A stretch of DNA of 64,000 bases. Origin: Nocardioides astragali. Its GTDB lineage: Bacteria; Actinomycetota; Actinomycetes; Propionibacteriales; Nocardioidaceae. The notes beneath the pieces were generated by a model that was not told where the DNA came from, did not search any database, and worked only from the letters and a program-made list of their open reading frames with translations. Position numbers and translations under genes: made by a program. This document shows positions 7,827-17,423 of the stretch, one piece after another. The DNA is taken from assembly GCF_024436375.1 (NCBI RefSeq), contig NZ_JAFMZM010000002.1, positions 1 to 64,000 of the forward strand, written 5' to 3'. How positions within the stretch are numbered: position 1 is the first letter of the stretch; each line of letters begins with the position of its first letter.

Positions 7827-8993
7827 TTCCGTACGCCCGGACTGGCGCCCCAGGATGAGGGCCAACTGCAGGGCGAACGCCTCGCGGGGTCGAGTCGGCA
7901 ACCATCCGGTGACCTCGGAGATCTGGCGCAAGCGGTAGCGCACCGTGTTGGGGTGCACGAAGAGGGCACGGGCCGTGCCCTCGATGGACGAGCCGTGCTC
8001 GAACCAGGCGCCCAGCGTCTCGAGCAGCGTGCCGCGCGCGGCGACCAGCGGCAGGTAGACCTCGTCGACCAGGTGGCGCCGCGCGTGACCGTCGCCGGCG
8101 AGCGCGCGCTCGGGGAGCAGGTCGCGACTGGCCACCGGTCGTGGGGCGTCCGGCCAGCCGCTCGCGGCCCGGTGGGCGGAGAGGGCGGCGCGCGCCGAGG
8201 CGTTGGCATGGGCCAAGTCGGCCGTGACCGGACCCACCACGACCGGACCGTCGCCGAAGTGGTCGAGCAGCCGTGTCGCCGCCTTGAGCGGGTCGGTGAC
8301 GCCCCCGAGGATGACGACGAGCCGTTCGCCCTGGGTGGCGCAGAGCGCATCCATGTCGCCTGCGCGAGCCGAGCGGCGTACGGACTCGAAGACGTCGAGC
8401 TCCGCCCGGTGCGGAGGCACGGCGCCCAGCACCACGGCGACATCCCCGTGCGCACCCCACCCCAGTGCGCTCGCGCGGGAGAGCACGGTCTCGTCTGCCT
8501 CGGCCCGCACGACGGCGTCGACCACGAGTGCCTCGAGGCGCGCGTCCCACGCCCCCCGGGACTCCGCTGCCCGGGCATAGACGGCGGCGGTGGCGAAGGC
8601 GACCTCGCGCGCGTAGAGCATGACGGCGTCGTGGACCTCGCCCACGTCGTCGGGGTGCAGCAGGGCGTCGATGTTGGTCTCCACCACCCGGATGCTCAGC
8701 CGCACCAGCTCCACCGTCTGCTGCAGCGAGATCACGCCGGTCAGCTCGCGCGGCGCGGCGCCGAACACCACCACGTCGAGGGGGGCGTGCACCTGCGCCT
8801 CGACCTCGGCGTCGTACCACTCGACGAAGCCGCGGATGCCGGCCTGGACGATCAGGCCGACCCACGAGCGGTCCTCCGCGCTCAGGTCGTCGAACCACGG
8901 CAGGTCCGTCGACATCCGTCCCGTGGCCGCCGTGCTCAGGGCCCCGGACGAGTTGCGCAGCGCCTGCGCTGCACGGCGGCGGGACGGGGGCAT
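7821..8993 (-). CDS. fasR: PucR/CdaR-type regulator of fatty-acid synthesis, FasR-like
   Basis: 390 residues from ATG 8993 (MPPSRRRAAQAL); a GTG at 9035 would add 14 residues. The N-terminal two thirds form a sensory region typical of PucR proteins; the C-terminal HTH_30 domain is WFEHGSSIEGTARALFVHPN-TVRYRLRQI. Its place directly upstream of and co-oriented with fabD matches fasR of Streptomyces, an activator of fabDHPF. Ends 78 bases before the favoured fabD start, with the palindrome at 7810-7826 across its stop codon. A perfect 13-bp palindrome lies 30 bases upstream of the start. Confidence 0.88.
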   Translation of the reverse strand: MPPSRRRAAQALRNSSGALSTAATGRMSTDLPWFDDLSAEDRSWVGLIVQAGIRGFVEWYDAEVEAQVHAPLDVVVFGAAPRELTGVISLQQTVELVRLSIRVVETNIDALLHPDDVGEVHDAVMLYAREVAFATAAVYARAAESRGAWDARLEALVVDAVVRAEADETVLSRASALGWGAHGDVAVVLGAVPPHRAELDVFESVRRSARAGDMDALCATQGERLVVILGGVTDPLKAATRLLDHFGDGPVVVGPVTADLAHANASARAALSAHRAASGWPDAPRPVASRDLLPERALAGDGHARRHLVDEVYLPLVAARGTLLETLGAWFEHGSSIEGTARALFVHPNTVRYRLRQISEVTGWLPTRPREAFALQLALILGRQSGRTEL

Positions 8994-9022
8994 GCCACGA
9001 CTGTAGTGCGGCGGCGGCCGTA

Positions 9023-9035
9023 GTGGGATTCCCAC
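9023..9035. promoter_or_regulatory. Inverted repeat upstream of fasR
   Basis: GTGGGA-T-TCCCAC, perfect 6-bp arms, 30 bases upstream of the chosen fasR start (ATG 8993). It differs from the fabD-side palindrome, so it may be bound by another factor or be chance. Confidence 0.4.
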
Positions 9036-9158
9036 GAAGCCGTCAAGTGCCCGCGCCGGCGTCCGCCGAGGTCACGACGTCGCGTGGCGGGGCGGCGCCG
9101 AGTCGACGGCCGGACCGATCTGGTTGAATCCGGGACCTGTCCTGATCCTGGAGGTCGA

Positions 9159-10148
9159 GTGCCCCGTCGCAGCGGTCCCGCGCACGTGCAGTACGTCACC
9201 GTGCACGGGCACCGCCGCGCCTACGTCCGGATGGGCACGGGGCCGGCCCTGCTGCTGCTCCACGGACTGGGGTGCGACCACACGACCTGGGCACCGGTCC
9301 TCGAGTCCCTGGCTCGCACCCACACGGTCATCGCGCCGGACCTGCTGGGTCACGGCGAGTCGGACAAGCCGCGTGCGGACTACAGCCTCGGCGGCTACGC
9401 CAACGGCATGCGTGACCTGCTCACGTTGCTGGGCATCGACACCGTGACGGTCGTGGGGCACAGCTTCGGCGGGGGAGTGGCGATGCAGTTCGCCTACCAG
9501 TTCCCCGAGCGCACTGAGCGCCTCGTGCTCGTCGCGTCCGGCGGACTCGGTCCCGAGGTCACGCCGGCCATCCGGGCCATCACGACACCCGGGTTCCACC
9601 AGGCGATGGCGGTGCTGTCCGCGCCGGGCATCCGCCACCTCACGACGGGGGCGATGCGGCTGCTGGCCGGCAGCGGCGTGAGCCAGCTGCGCGACCTGGG
9701 CGAGGTCGCCGCCATCTACGACTCGTTCAAGGATCCGCGCGCCCGGGCCGCGATCCGCCACGTCGTACGGGCCGTGGTGGACTGGAAGGGCCAGATCGTC
9801 ACCATGGCCGACCGCGCCTACCTCACCGAAGCGATGCCGATGTGCGTCGTGTGGGGCGCCGACGACCTCGTCATCCCGGTCGGCCACGCCAGCAACGCGC
9901 GCGCCCTCGCACCGACGGCACAGGTCGAGATCGTCCCCAACGCAGGCCACTTCCCGCACAAGGACCATCCCGAGCGGTTCGTGAAGATCGTGCGCGACTT
10001 CATCCGCTCCACCGAGCCGTCCCGCTACGACCGCGACCACTGGCGTGACCTGATCGACGCGGGCCCTCCCGAGGCGCCCGTGCAGGCCGAGGCGGGCCAG
10101 TCGCCGCGGTCGCCCGTCCACGCCGTACGCCGCGCAGCGGGGGCATAG
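9159..10148 (+). CDS. Alpha/beta hydrolase
   Basis: 329 residues from GTG 9159, preceded by GGAGG at 9150-9154; the open frame upstream lacks a ribosome site. Alpha/beta hydrolase fold: oxyanion HGLGCDHTTW, nucleophile Ser in VGHSFGGGVAM, acid Asp in WGADDLVIP, His in NAGHFPHKDHPERF. No signal peptide. The arrangement is like esterases or haloalkane/epoxide-type hydrolases; substrate unknown. Gly/Pro/Arg-rich C-terminal tail of ~30 residues. Confidence 0.88.
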   Translation: MPRRSGPAHVQYVTVHGHRRAYVRMGTGPALLLLHGLGCDHTTWAPVLESLARTHTVIAPDLLGHGESDKPRADYSLGGYANGMRDLLTLLGIDTVTVVGHSFGGGVAMQFAYQFPERTERLVLVASGGLGPEVTPAIRAITTPGFHQAMAVLSAPGIRHLTTGAMRLLAGSGVSQLRDLGEVAAIYDSFKDPRARAAIRHVVRAVVDWKGQIVTMADRAYLTEAMPMCVVWGADDLVIPVGHASNARALAPTAQVEIVPNAGHFPHKDHPERFVKIVRDFIRSTEPSRYDRDHWRDLIDAGPPEAPVQAEAGQSPRSPVHAVRRAAGA

Positions 10149-10152
10149 GTCG

Positions 10153-10539
10153 CTAGCCCCAGTTGGCCGCGTCGGTCAGGCAGAACGGGTGCCCGGCCGG
10201 GTCGATCAGCACCCGCCACGTCTCACCGGGCTGCGGCTCGGCGAGACGGGCGCCCAGTCCGACGGCACGCTGCGTGGCGGCGTCGAGGTCGTCGACCGCG
10301 AGGTCGAGGTGGAACTGCTTGCGACCGCCCTCGTCGGGCCAGGACGGCGGTCGGTGGTCGTCCACCCGGCCCAGACCCAGGGCCGGTCCGCCCGCGGGGC
10401 CGGTCAGCATCGCGTAGTCGTCGGAGCTGGCGGCCACCTCCCATCCCAGCATCGCCGACCAGAACTCGGCCGACGGCGCGACCTCCGCGCAGTCCAGGGT
10501 CACCATCGCGATCCGTGCCGTCTGCTGCTGCTCCGCCAC
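10153..10539 (-). CDS. VOC (glyoxalase/bleomycin resistance) family protein
   Basis: 128 residues from GTG 10539 behind an AGGAGGAAC ribosome site. Two beta-alpha-beta-beta-beta modules typical of the vicinal oxygen chelate fold: MVTLDCAEVAPSAEFW and QFHLDLAVDDLDAATQRA, ending RVLIDPAGHPFCL. Convergent with the hydrolase upstream (4-base gap). Substrate unknown. Confidence 0.85.
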   Translation of the reverse strand: MAEQQQTARIAMVTLDCAEVAPSAEFWSAMLGWEVAASSDDYAMLTGPAGGPALGLGRVDDHRPPSWPDEGGRKQFHLDLAVDDLDAATQRAVGLGARLAEPQPGETWRVLIDPAGHPFCLTDAANWG

Positions 10540-10640
10540 TGCTCGTTCCTCCTGCTCGTCCGGTGGGTCGGCACCAGTCTCGACCGGTGCCCTCCTGCAC
10601 GGCTTGGACAAACGCGACAGGCGACGTCGGCTCCCCGCCC

Positions 10641-10646
10641 TAGGCT
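10641..10646 (+). promoter_or_regulatory. -10 element of the AraC-type gene (leaderless)
   Basis: TAGGCT followed by exactly six bases and then the GTG at 10653, so transcription should start at the first base of the codon. There is no ribosome site, consistent with a leaderless message. Confidence 0.6.
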
Positions 10647-10652
10647 GGGTCG

Positions 10653-11459
10653 GTGCCCTCCCGATCGGATCGCGCGCAGGCAGCGATCATGCGACCGAGC
10701 CGTGCGGAGCACCGGATCCAGGTCGGGCGCTCCGAGCCGGATCCCGACCTCGCGGGCGTCGTGGACTACTTCTGGTGGGTGCGGTGGGACACGCCCCGGT
10801 CGCACGTGCAGGAGGTCGTCCCGCGCCCGGTCGTGCACCTCACGGCCGAGGTCGTCGACGGCGAGCCGCGGCTGCTCGTGCACGGGGTGCACCCGCGGAT
10901 GTTCCATCGCAGGCTCGAGGGGACCGGGCTCACCGTGGCGGCAGGCTTCCGCCCGGCCGGGTTCCGGCCCTTCCTGCGCGAGGACGTCGCGGTGCTGCAG
11001 GGGCGGGAGGTGCCGGCGGCCGAGGTGCTGGGCGTGGACGATCGCCGGGTCGCAGCCGACGTCCTGGCGTGCGAGCGACCCGAGGACGGGGCCGCCCTCC
11101 TGGCCGAGTGGCTCCGTGGCCTGACCCGGGTCGACGACCCCTTGGTCGACACGCTGGCCGACCTGGTCGAGCAGGTGGAGGAGGACACCTCCCTCGTCCG
11201 CGCCGAGCAGCTGGCCGAGCTCGCGGGGGTGAGCCTGCGGACGCTGCAGCGCCGGTTCGGCTCGTACGTGGGCATCGGTCCGAAGTGGGTGGTGCAGCGG
11301 TTCCGGCTCCTCGACGTCACGGCGGCCGCGCACGGTGCCGCCGAGGTGGACTGGGCGGAGCTGGCGGCGCAGCTGGGCTACGCCGACCAGTCCCACCTGA
11401 TCCGGGCCTTCACGCAGCTGGTGGGCCACCCTCCCGCCGCTTATGCGCGGGAGGCGTGA
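10653..11459 (+). CDS. AraC-family transcriptional regulator
   Basis: 268 residues, GTG start apparently leaderless. The N-terminal half resembles the DUF6597 effector region of AraC-type proteins (DPDLAGVVDYFWWVRW); the C-terminal third carries two helix-turn-helices: RAEQLAELAGVSLRTLQRRF and WAELAAQLGYADQSHLIRAF. Divergent from the VOC gene with 113 bases between, so it may control that gene. Confidence 0.85.
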   Translation: MPSRSDRAQAAIMRPSRAEHRIQVGRSEPDPDLAGVVDYFWWVRWDTPRSHVQEVVPRPVVHLTAEVVDGEPRLLVHGVHPRMFHRRLEGTGLTVAAGFRPAGFRPFLREDVAVLQGREVPAAEVLGVDDRRVAADVLACERPEDGAALLAEWLRGLTRVDDPLVDTLADLVEQVEEDTSLVRAEQLAELAGVSLRTLQRRFGSYVGIGPKWVVQRFRLLDVTAAAHGAAEVDWAELAAQLGYADQSHLIRAFTQLVGHPPAAYAREA

Positions 11460-11477
11460 GTCACCAGGTGATCGTTC

Positions 11478-14261
11478 TCAGGCGTCCCCGCCCTCCTGCT
11501 GCACGTCCTTGACCGCCGTCGGGTCGTCGATCCGGTAGCGCCGCGCGGCCTCCACGACCTTCTCCACGGGCACCTCGCCGGCGTCGGCCAGGGACTGCAG
11601 GGCCTGGACGACGACGCTCTGGGCATCGATGTGGAAGAAGCGGCGGGCGGCCGGTCGGGTGTCGGCGAACCCGAAGCCGTCGGCACCGAGCACGCGGTAG
11701 TCAGCCGGCACCCAGCGGGCGATCTGCAGCGGGACGGCCCGCATGTAGTCGGACACCGCAACGACCGGACCCGGCGCGCCGGCGAGCTTGTCGCGGACGT
11801 AGGCGGAGCGCGGCTCCTCGCCCGGGTTGAGCAGGTTCCACTCCTCGGCGGCGGCGCCGTCGCGGGCGAGCTCGTTCCAGGAGGTCACCGACCAGAGGTC
11901 GGGCTGCACGCCCCACTCCTCGGCGAGGAGTCGAGCAGCCTCCTTGACCCACGGGAAGCCGACTCCGGAGGCCATCAGCTGCACGCGCGGACCCTCTCCC
12001 TCAGCGACGGAGACCCTGTGGATGCCCTTGAGGATCCCCTCGACGTCCACGTCGGACGGCTCGGCCGGCATGGAGACGGGCTCGTTGTAGACGGTGAGGT
12101 AGAAGATGACGTCCTCGGCGTCGGCGCCGTACATCCTCGCGAGGCCGTTCTGCATGATGTGGCTGATCTCGTAGGAGAACGCGGGGTCGTAGTGCACGAT
12201 CGCCGGGTTGGTCGCGGCGATCAGCGGCGAGTGCCCGTCGGCGTGCTGGAGGCCCTCGCCCGTCAGCGTGGTGCGACCGGCAGTGGCGCCGATGAGGAAG
12301 CCGCGGGCGAGCTGGTCGGCCATCGCCCAGATCGAGTCGCCCGTGCGCTGGAACCCGAACATCGAGTAGAAGATGTAGAACGGGATCATGTGCTCGCCGT
12401 GGGTCGAGTACGCCGATCCGGCGGCCGTCGCGGACGCCATGGCACCCGCCTCGGAGATGCCCTCGTGCAGCATCTGCCCCTGCGCGGACTCCTTGTAGGA
12501 GAGCAGCATCTTGCGGTCCACCGACTCGTACTGCTGGCCGCCGGGGTTGTAGACCTTGGCACTCGGGAACATCGAGTCCATGCCGAAGGTGCGGTACTCG
12601 TCGGGCGCGATCGGCACCAGGCGGTCGCCGATCTCCGGGTCCTTCATCCAGTCACGCAGCAGGCGGACGACGGCCATGGTCGTGGCGAACTTGTTCTTGC
12701 CGGAGCCCTGCTTGAGCTCGGCGTAGAGCTCGTCGCCAGGCAGCTTGAGAGCGGTGGCGCGGTTGACGCGGCGCGGGATCGAGCCGCCGAGGGCCTTGCG
12801 GCGCTCGAGCATGTACTCGATCTCGGGGGAGTCGGCGCCGGGGTGGTAGAACGGCGCCCCGCCGGTCCTCTCGTAGGACTCCTCGAGGTCGCGGTCGCTG
12901 ATCGGCAGGTAGAGCCGGTCGCGGAACTTCTTGAGGTCCGGGAGGGTCAGCTTCTTCATCTGGTGGGTGGCGTTCTTGCCCTCCAGTGCGTCGATCGTCC
13001 AGCCCTTGATGGTGTGAGCCAGGATCACCGTCGGCTGACCGGTGTGCTTGCTCGCGGCGTCGAAGGCGGCATAGACCTTGCGGTAGTCGTGGCCACCGCG
13101 AGGCAGCTTCTCGATCTGGGTGTCGCTCATGTGCTCGACCATCTTGCGCAGGCGCGTGTCACCGCCGAAGAAGTGCTCGCGCACGTAGGCGCCGTCCTCG
13201 GTGGAGTAGGTCTGGAACGCGCCGTCGGGGGTGGTGTTCATCTGGTTGACCAGGACGCCGTTGACGTCCTTGGCGAGCAGGGCGTCCCACTCGCGGCCCC
13301 AGACGACCTTGATGACGTTCCACCCGGCGCCGCGGAAGTTGGCCTCGAGCTCCTGGATGATCTTGCCGTTGCCGGTGACCGGGCCGTCGAGCTGCTGGAG
13401 GTTGCAGTTGATGACCCACGTGAGGTTGTCGAGCTCCTCGCGGGCGGCGACGCGGATCGCGCCCAGCGACTCGGGCTCGGCCATCTCGCCGTCGCCCATG
13501 AAGGCCCACACGCGCTGCTGGTCGGTGTCCTTGATGCCGCGGTTGTGGAGGTAGCGGTTGAACCGGGCCTGGTAGATCGAGTTGATGGCGGTGAGGCCCA
13601 TCGACACCGTGGGGAACTCCCAGAAGTCGGGCATCAACCGCGGGTGGGGGTAGGACGGGAGGCCGGCGCCCTTGCCGTGCTGGACCTCCTGGCGGAAGCG
13701 GTAGAGCTGCTCCTCGCTGAGGCGGCCCTCGAGGAAGGCGCGGGCGTACACGCCCGGCGAGCCGTGGCCCTGGATGTAGATCTGGTCGCCGCCGCCGTCG
13801 TGGTCCTTGCCGCGGAAGAAGTGGTTGAAGCCGACCTCGTAGAGGCTGGCCGAGGACTGGTAGGTGGCGATGTGACCGCCGACCTCGAGGCCCTTGCGGT
13901 TGGCGCTCGACACCATGACCGCGGCGTTCCAGCGGATGAACGCGCGGATCCGGCGCTCGATCTCCTCGTCGCCGGGGAACCACGGCTCGCGCTCGGGCGG
14001 GATGGTGTTGATGTAGTCGGTCGAGCGCAGGGCCGGCACGCCGACCTGCTTCTCCCGAGCCCGCTCGAGGAGACGGAGCATGACGTAGCGCGCCCGGTCA
14101 CGGCCCCGGTCGTCGAGCATCGCGTCGAAGGACGCGAGCCACTCCTGGGTCTCCTCGGGGTCGATGTCCGGCAGCTGGGTGGGAAGTCCCTCGTGGATCA
14201 CCGACGCGATGGCCGGGGACGGCCGCGTCGTGCTCTGCGTGGACTTGTCTACGTCACTCAC
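11478..14261 (-). CDS. aceE: Pyruvate dehydrogenase E1 component, homodimeric
   Basis: 927 residues, full length. Decarboxylates pyruvate with thiamine diphosphate and passes the acetyl group to the E2 lipoyl domain. ThDP motif [14 protein letters not shown]...NLTWVINCN near residues 245-285; conserved HGSPGVYAR and [14 protein letters not shown] 14261 is the first base after CACGAT plus six bases, so the message looks leaderless. E2 and E3 genes are not in this window. Confidence 0.96.
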   Translation of the reverse strand: MSDVDKSTQSTTRPSPAIASVIHEGLPTQLPDIDPEETQEWLASFDAMLDDRGRDRARYVMLRLLERAREKQVGVPALRSTDYINTIPPEREPWFPGDEEIERRIRAFIRWNAAVMVSSANRKGLEVGGHIATYQSSASLYEVGFNHFFRGKDHDGGGDQIYIQGHGSPGVYARAFLEGRLSEEQLYRFRQEVQHGKGAGLPSYPHPRLMPDFWEFPTVSMGLTAINSIYQARFNRYLHNRGIKDTDQQRVWAFMGDGEMAEPESLGAIRVAAREELDNLTWVINCNLQQLDGPVTGNGKIIQELEANFRGAGWNVIKVVWGREWDALLAKDVNGVLVNQMNTTPDGAFQTYSTEDGAYVREHFFGGDTRLRKMVEHMSDTQIEKLPRGGHDYRKVYAAFDAASKHTGQPTVILAHTIKGWTIDALEGKNATHQMKKLTLPDLKKFRDRLYLPISDRDLEESYERTGGAPFYHPGADSPEIEYMLERRKALGGSIPRRVNRATALKLPGDELYAELKQGSGKNKFATTMAVVRLLRDWMKDPEIGDRLVPIAPDEYRTFGMDSMFPSAKVYNPGGQQYESVDRKMLLSYKESAQGQMLHEGISEAGAMASATAAGSAYSTHGEHMIPFYIFYSMFGFQRTGDSIWAMADQLARGFLIGATAGRTTLTGEGLQHADGHSPLIAATNPAIVHYDPAFSYEISHIMQNGLARMYGADAEDVIFYLTVYNEPVSMPAEPSDVDVEGILKGIHRVSVAEGEGPRVQLMASGVGFPWVKEAARLLAEEWGVQPDLWSVTSWNELARDGAAAEEWNLLNPGEEPRSAYVRDKLAGAPGPVVAVSDYMRAVPLQIARWVPADYRVLGADGFGFADTRPAARRFFHIDAQSVVVQALQSLADAGEVPVEKVVEAARRYRIDDPTAVKDVQQEGGDA

Positions 14262-14267
14262 ACCTGC

Positions 14268-14273
14268 ATCGTG
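14268..14273 (-). promoter_or_regulatory. -10 element of aceE (leaderless)
   Basis: Reading on the minus strand, CACGAT is followed by GCAGGT and then GTG (14261), the same spacing as other leaderless genes here. Confidence 0.5.
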
Positions 14274-14357
14274 TCACGCGAGCCGCCGCCACGAAATCTA
14301 CCCGTGGGTAGTCCGAATGACGGCCAGGAAGTGACCCAACTCCGACCCGACTCCTGG

Positions 14358-14400
14358 CCAGTCTCCGGGCCAGTCACCGGGCCAGTCTCCGCGCCAGCCC
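14358..14400. repeat. 12-bp tandem repeat between aceE and the DUF3052 gene
   Basis: About 3.5 copies of CCAGTCWCCGGG (14358-14369, 14370-14381, 14382-14393, then a partial copy). It sits between two divergent promoters. Such short repeats can vary in copy number between strains and could alter spacing. Confidence 0.7.
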
Positions 14401-14480
14401 GACGCCCGCCGACCGGGACGGGGTTGCGGCGCCTACGCTGTTCGGGTGGACTATGGGCACCCGAACATTGGAGGCACTGC

Positions 14481-14909
14481 GTGAGCTCGACGGTGGGCGA
14501 TTCTGCCCAGGCGACCGGTATGGGAGACCGGCTGGGGTTGAAGCCCGGCATGGTCGTCCAGGAACTCGGCTGGGACAACGACACCGATGACGAGCTTCGC
14601 GTCGCGGTCGAGGACGTCATCGACGCCGACATGGTCGACGGCGACTACGGCAATGTCGTGGACGCCGTGCTGCTGTGGTGGCGTGACGACGACGGCGACC
14701 TGGTCGACGGGCTCGTCGATGCGTTGACCGACCTTGTCGGCGGCGGCTCCATCTGGCTGCTGACGCCCAAGGTGGGCCGACCCGGCACGGTGGACGCCGC
14801 GGACATCGCCGAGGCAGCCCCGATCGCGGGGCTCTCCCAGACGACGACTGCAGCGGTCAGCAAGGACTGGCAGGCCACCCGGCTGGTCGCTCCGAAGACG
14901 CCCGCGTGA
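14481..14909 (+). CDS. DUF3052 family protein
   Basis: 142 residues from GTG 14481 with GGAGG at 14470-14474. Recognised by GMGDRLGLKPGMVVQELGWD and the acidic middle (DDELRVAVEDVIDADMVDGD). Small cytoplasmic actinobacterial family of unknown function, regularly found divergent from aceE. Its stop overlaps the next start (GTGA), so it is the first gene of a three-gene operon with the acyl-CoA ligase and ahpE. Confidence 0.88.
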   Translation: MSSTVGDSAQATGMGDRLGLKPGMVVQELGWDNDTDDELRVAVEDVIDADMVDGDYGNVVDAVLLWWRDDDGDLVDGLVDALTDLVGGGSIWLLTPKVGRPGTVDAADIAEAAPIAGLSQTTTAAVSKDWQATRLVAPKTPA

Positions 14910-16540
14910 CTGGCCGCAACCTCGCAGGCACCCTCTCCTCGAGAGCAGCAGGCGTCGGCACCACTGTGCGCGTCCTCGGACGCGCCGGGGTGATCCGTCC
15001 CTACGGGCCCAGGACCCTCGCCTCCATCGGTCGGGTGGTCCTGCGCTGGGGCACCGGACCCGCCGGCGGATTCGCGACGCTCGCCGCGCGGTCGCCGCAC
15101 CAGGTCGGAGTCGTCGACGAGCTGGGCGAGCTGACGTGGGGCGAGCTGCACCGGCGCTCCAACTCCCTGGCGCGGGCGCTCGCCGAGCGCGGCGTGGGGG
15201 AGGGCGACTCCGTCGCAGTGATGTGCCGCAACCACCGGGGCTTCATCGACGCCTCGATCGCGGTCGCCAAGCTCGGCGCCGACATCCTCTACCTCAACAC
15301 CGCCTTCGCGGGTCCGCAGCTGGTGGACGTGCTCGAGCGCGAGGCGCCGAGCATGATCATCCACGACGAGGAGTTCACGGGCCTGCTCGCCGGTGCGCAC
15401 GTCGAGCGCCGCGTGCTGGCGTGGACGGACGACGAGGGAGACTCCGCCGAGACGCTCGAGCAGCTCGTCTCGGCCCACGACGAGGGCGACCTGCAGCCGC
15501 CCGACCGCCACGCCCGGATCGTCATCCTCACCTCCGGCACCACCGGCACGCCCAAGGGGGCTCCCCGCAAGGAGGCCGGTATCGACGCGGCCGTCTCGCT
15601 GCTGTCGAGGATGCCGCTGCGGGCGGGATGGCGTACGCACATCGCGGCGCCGCTGTTCCACACGTGGGGCTTCGCCCACCTCGCGCTGGCCATGCTCCTG
15701 GGCTCGACGGTCGTGCTGCGACGTACGTTCGACCCGGCCACGGCGCTGCGGACCGCGCAGGACGAGCGGTGCCAGTCGATGGTCGTGATCCCGGTGATGC
15801 TGCAGCGGATGCTCGCGCTCGAGCCCGAGCGGCTCGACGAGGTCGACCTCAGCCGCGTCGAGGTCGTCGCGTCGTCGGGATCCGCCCTGCCGGCCACCCT
15901 GGCGGAGGCGTGGATGGACCGCTTCGGCGACAACCTCTACAACATCTACGGGTCCACTGAGGTGGCCTACGCCTCGATCGCCACTCCTGAGGACCTGCGT
16001 GCGGATCCGACCTCGGCCGGCAAGCCGCCCTACGGGACCGTCGTGAAGATCCTCGACGAGCGCGGGGACGAGCTGCCGCAGGGGGAGACCGGGCGCATCT
16101 TCGTCGGCAACGGATTGCTGTTCGAGGGCTACACCAGCGGCGACTCCAAGGAGGTCGTCGACGGCCTGATGTCGTCGGGCGACGTGGGCTGGTTCGACGC
16201 CGACGGCCGCCTGCACGTGGCCGGTCGCGACGACGACATGATCGTCTCCGGCGGCGAGAACGTGTTCCCGCAGGAGGTCGAGGACTGCCTCGTCACGCAC
16301 GAGCAGGTGCAGGAGGTCGCCGCGATCGGTGTTGACGACGACGACTACGGCCAACGCCTGCGCGCTTTCGTGGTGCGCAGCGGCGAGGTGTCGGAGGACG
16401 AGCTGCGCGAGCACGTGAAGGCCAACCTGGCCCGCTTCAAGGTGCCCCGCGAGATCGTGTTCCTCGACGAGCTGCCGCGCAACGCCACCGGCAAGATCCT
16501 CAAGCGCGAGCTGGCCCAGCGCGAGGAGGGCGGGTCGTGA
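14906..16540 (+). CDS. Long-chain acyl-CoA synthetase (AMP-binding)
   Basis: 544 residues, GTG 14906 overlapping the preceding stop by four bases. Activates a carboxylic acid to acyl-AMP and then acyl-CoA. P-loop LTSGTTGTPKGA, adenine motif NIYGSTEVAYA, hinge GGENVFPQEVED, catalytic Lys in NATGKILKREL. Extra ~60-residue N-terminal stretch before the usual start of the domain. Chain length of the substrate cannot be told. Confidence 0.9.
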   Translation: MTGRNLAGTLSSRAAGVGTTVRVLGRAGVIRPYGPRTLASIGRVVLRWGTGPAGGFATLAARSPHQVGVVDELGELTWGELHRRSNSLARALAERGVGEGDSVAVMCRNHRGFIDASIAVAKLGADILYLNTAFAGPQLVDVLEREAPSMIIHDEEFTGLLAGAHVERRVLAWTDDEGDSAETLEQLVSAHDEGDLQPPDRHARIVILTSGTTGTPKGAPRKEAGIDAAVSLLSRMPLRAGWRTHIAAPLFHTWGFAHLALAMLLGSTVVLRRTFDPATALRTAQDERCQSMVVIPVMLQRMLALEPERLDEVDLSRVEVVASSGSALPATLAEAWMDRFGDNLYNIYGSTEVAYASIATPEDLRADPTSAGKPPYGTVVKILDERGDELPQGETGRIFVGNGLLFEGYTSGDSKEVVDGLMSSGDVGWFDADGRLHVAGRDDDMIVSGGENVFPQEVEDCLVTHEQVQEVAAIGVDDDDYGQRLRAFVVRSGEVSEDELREHVKANLARFKVPREIVFLDELPRNATGKILKRELAQREEGGS

Positions 16541-17010
16541 CGCGCGAGGGCCTGTGCATCGGCGACGAGGCACCCGACTTCGTGCTGCGCGACCAGTTCG
16601 GGCAGGACGTGCGGCTCAGCGACTTCCGTGGCCGCAAGGCCGTCGCGCTGATGTTCTACCCATTCGCCTTCACCGGCGTGTGCACCGGTGAGCTGGCGGG
16701 CGTGCGCAACCGGCTCGACGAGTTCCTCACCTTCGACACCGAGGTGCTCGCCCTGTCCTGCGACTCCGTATACGCGCTGCGCTCCTTCGCCGAGGCCGAG
16801 GGACTCAACTTCCCGCTGCTCTCCGACTACTGGCCGCACGGCGCGGTCTCCATGGCCTACGAGGTCTTCGACCCGGTCAAGGGCGCCCCCCGCCGGTCGT
16901 CGTACGTCGTGGACCGGGAGGGCCGCCTGCGCTGGTCGGTGCACAACGCGAACCCCGACGGGCGCGACCTCGACGAGCACCTCCGCGAGCTGCACGAAGC
17001 CGTGTCCTGA
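16537..17010 (+). CDS. ahpE: Peroxiredoxin, AhpE-like
   Basis: 157 residues, GTG 16537 overlapping the ligase stop by four bases with GAGGAGG upstream. Reduces hydroperoxides via the peroxidatic Cys in FYPFAFTGVCTGEL; the SDYWPHGAVSMAYEVF segment is diagnostic for the mycobacterial AhpE group. A second resolving cysteine is not in the usual place, so probably a 1-Cys enzyme. Confidence 0.92.
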   Translation: MTREGLCIGDEAPDFVLRDQFGQDVRLSDFRGRKAVALMFYPFAFTGVCTGELAGVRNRLDEFLTFDTEVLALSCDSVYALRSFAEAEGLNFPLLSDYWPHGAVSMAYEVFDPVKGAPRRSSYVVDREGRLRWSVHNANPDGRDLDEHLRELHEAVS

Positions 17011-17097
17011 GCGTGGAATCGGGACCTGGTCTAGACCGCCCCGGCACAAATGCGGGATTCATGGGACGCCCTTGAGGGCTGGTGTAATCTTTTTCTT

Positions 17098-17135
17098 GTT
17101 GAGCCGCTGGTGACCCGAGACGCCAGCGGCTCAAC
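17098..17135 (+). terminator. Hairpin after ahpE
   Basis: Perfect 13-bp inverted repeat (arms 17098-17110 and 17123-17135), 12-base loop, followed by TCATTT. Just upstream is an unusual AT-rich stretch TGTAATCTTTTTCTTG. Probably ends the DUF3052-ligase-ahpE operon. Except for the tRNA promoter at 17183, I see nothing else in the 219-base gap. Confidence 0.7.
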
Positions 17136-17182
17136 TCATTTCGCAGCGCGATGCAATTTTCGGCCCGGACCGGCCCGTCCCG

Positions 17183-17188
17183 TAGTCT
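17183..17188 (+). promoter_or_regulatory. -10 element of tRNA-Val
   Basis: TAGTCT 41 bases before the tRNA 5' end; gives a short leader of about 35 bases. The -35 is not obvious. Confidence 0.4.
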
Positions 17189-17229
17189 GTGCCAGCCTCG
17201 TCGACACCCGTGGTGGTCAGGCGATGCGC

Positions 17230-17301
17230 GCGTCGGTAGCTCAGCGGTAGAGCACTCGGTTTACACCCGAGCGGTCGGCGGTTCGAAACCGTCCCGACGC
17301 A
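17230..17301 (+). tRNA. tRNA-Val (anticodon TAC)
   Basis: Cloverleaf with acceptor GCGTCGG/CCGACGC, D arm TAGCTCAGCGGTAGAGC, anticodon stem CTCGG/CCGAG with loop TTTACAC (anticodon TAC, reads GTA), and T arm GGTTCGAAACC. 3' CCA is not encoded: the gene ends ACCCAG. Confidence 0.95.
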
Positions 17302-17328
17302 CCCAGGTCCCGTGCAGCCTGCGCCTGC

Positions 17329-17366
17329 ATGAGAGCCCTCTCATCGTCGCCTCACGGTCGGCTCAC
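17329..17366. promoter_or_regulatory. Response-regulator box upstream of the acidic secreted protein
   Basis: ATGAGAG-CC-CTCTCAT (17329-17344) is a perfect palindrome, and its right arm begins a run of three CTCAY pentamers at 17340, 17351 and 17362, exactly 11 bp apart. That phasing is typical of OmpR-family sites and resembles mycobacterial MprA boxes (from memory). The same palindrome recurs at 21293-21308, in front of the histidine-kinase operon. Confidence 0.7.
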
Positions 17367-17423
17367 GCCGCCGCACCAGTCTTTCTCCCGTCCACCGGGC
17401 CACGTGCCCCGACGAGAGGAACC

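Noticed and set aside
14358..14400. CRISPR array
   Set aside because: Units are 12 bp, directly adjacent, without spacers or cas genes; the same applies to 39604-39650.
11631..14480. Very long plus-strand frame antisense to aceE
   Set aside because: Only its last part (from GTG 14481) is a real gene; the rest is low-complexity antisense translation of aceE.
17151..17423. Coding frame running through tRNA-Val into the acidic protein
   Set aside because: The tRNA is certain, and the acidic protein has its own ATG, ribosome site and signal peptide at 17424.
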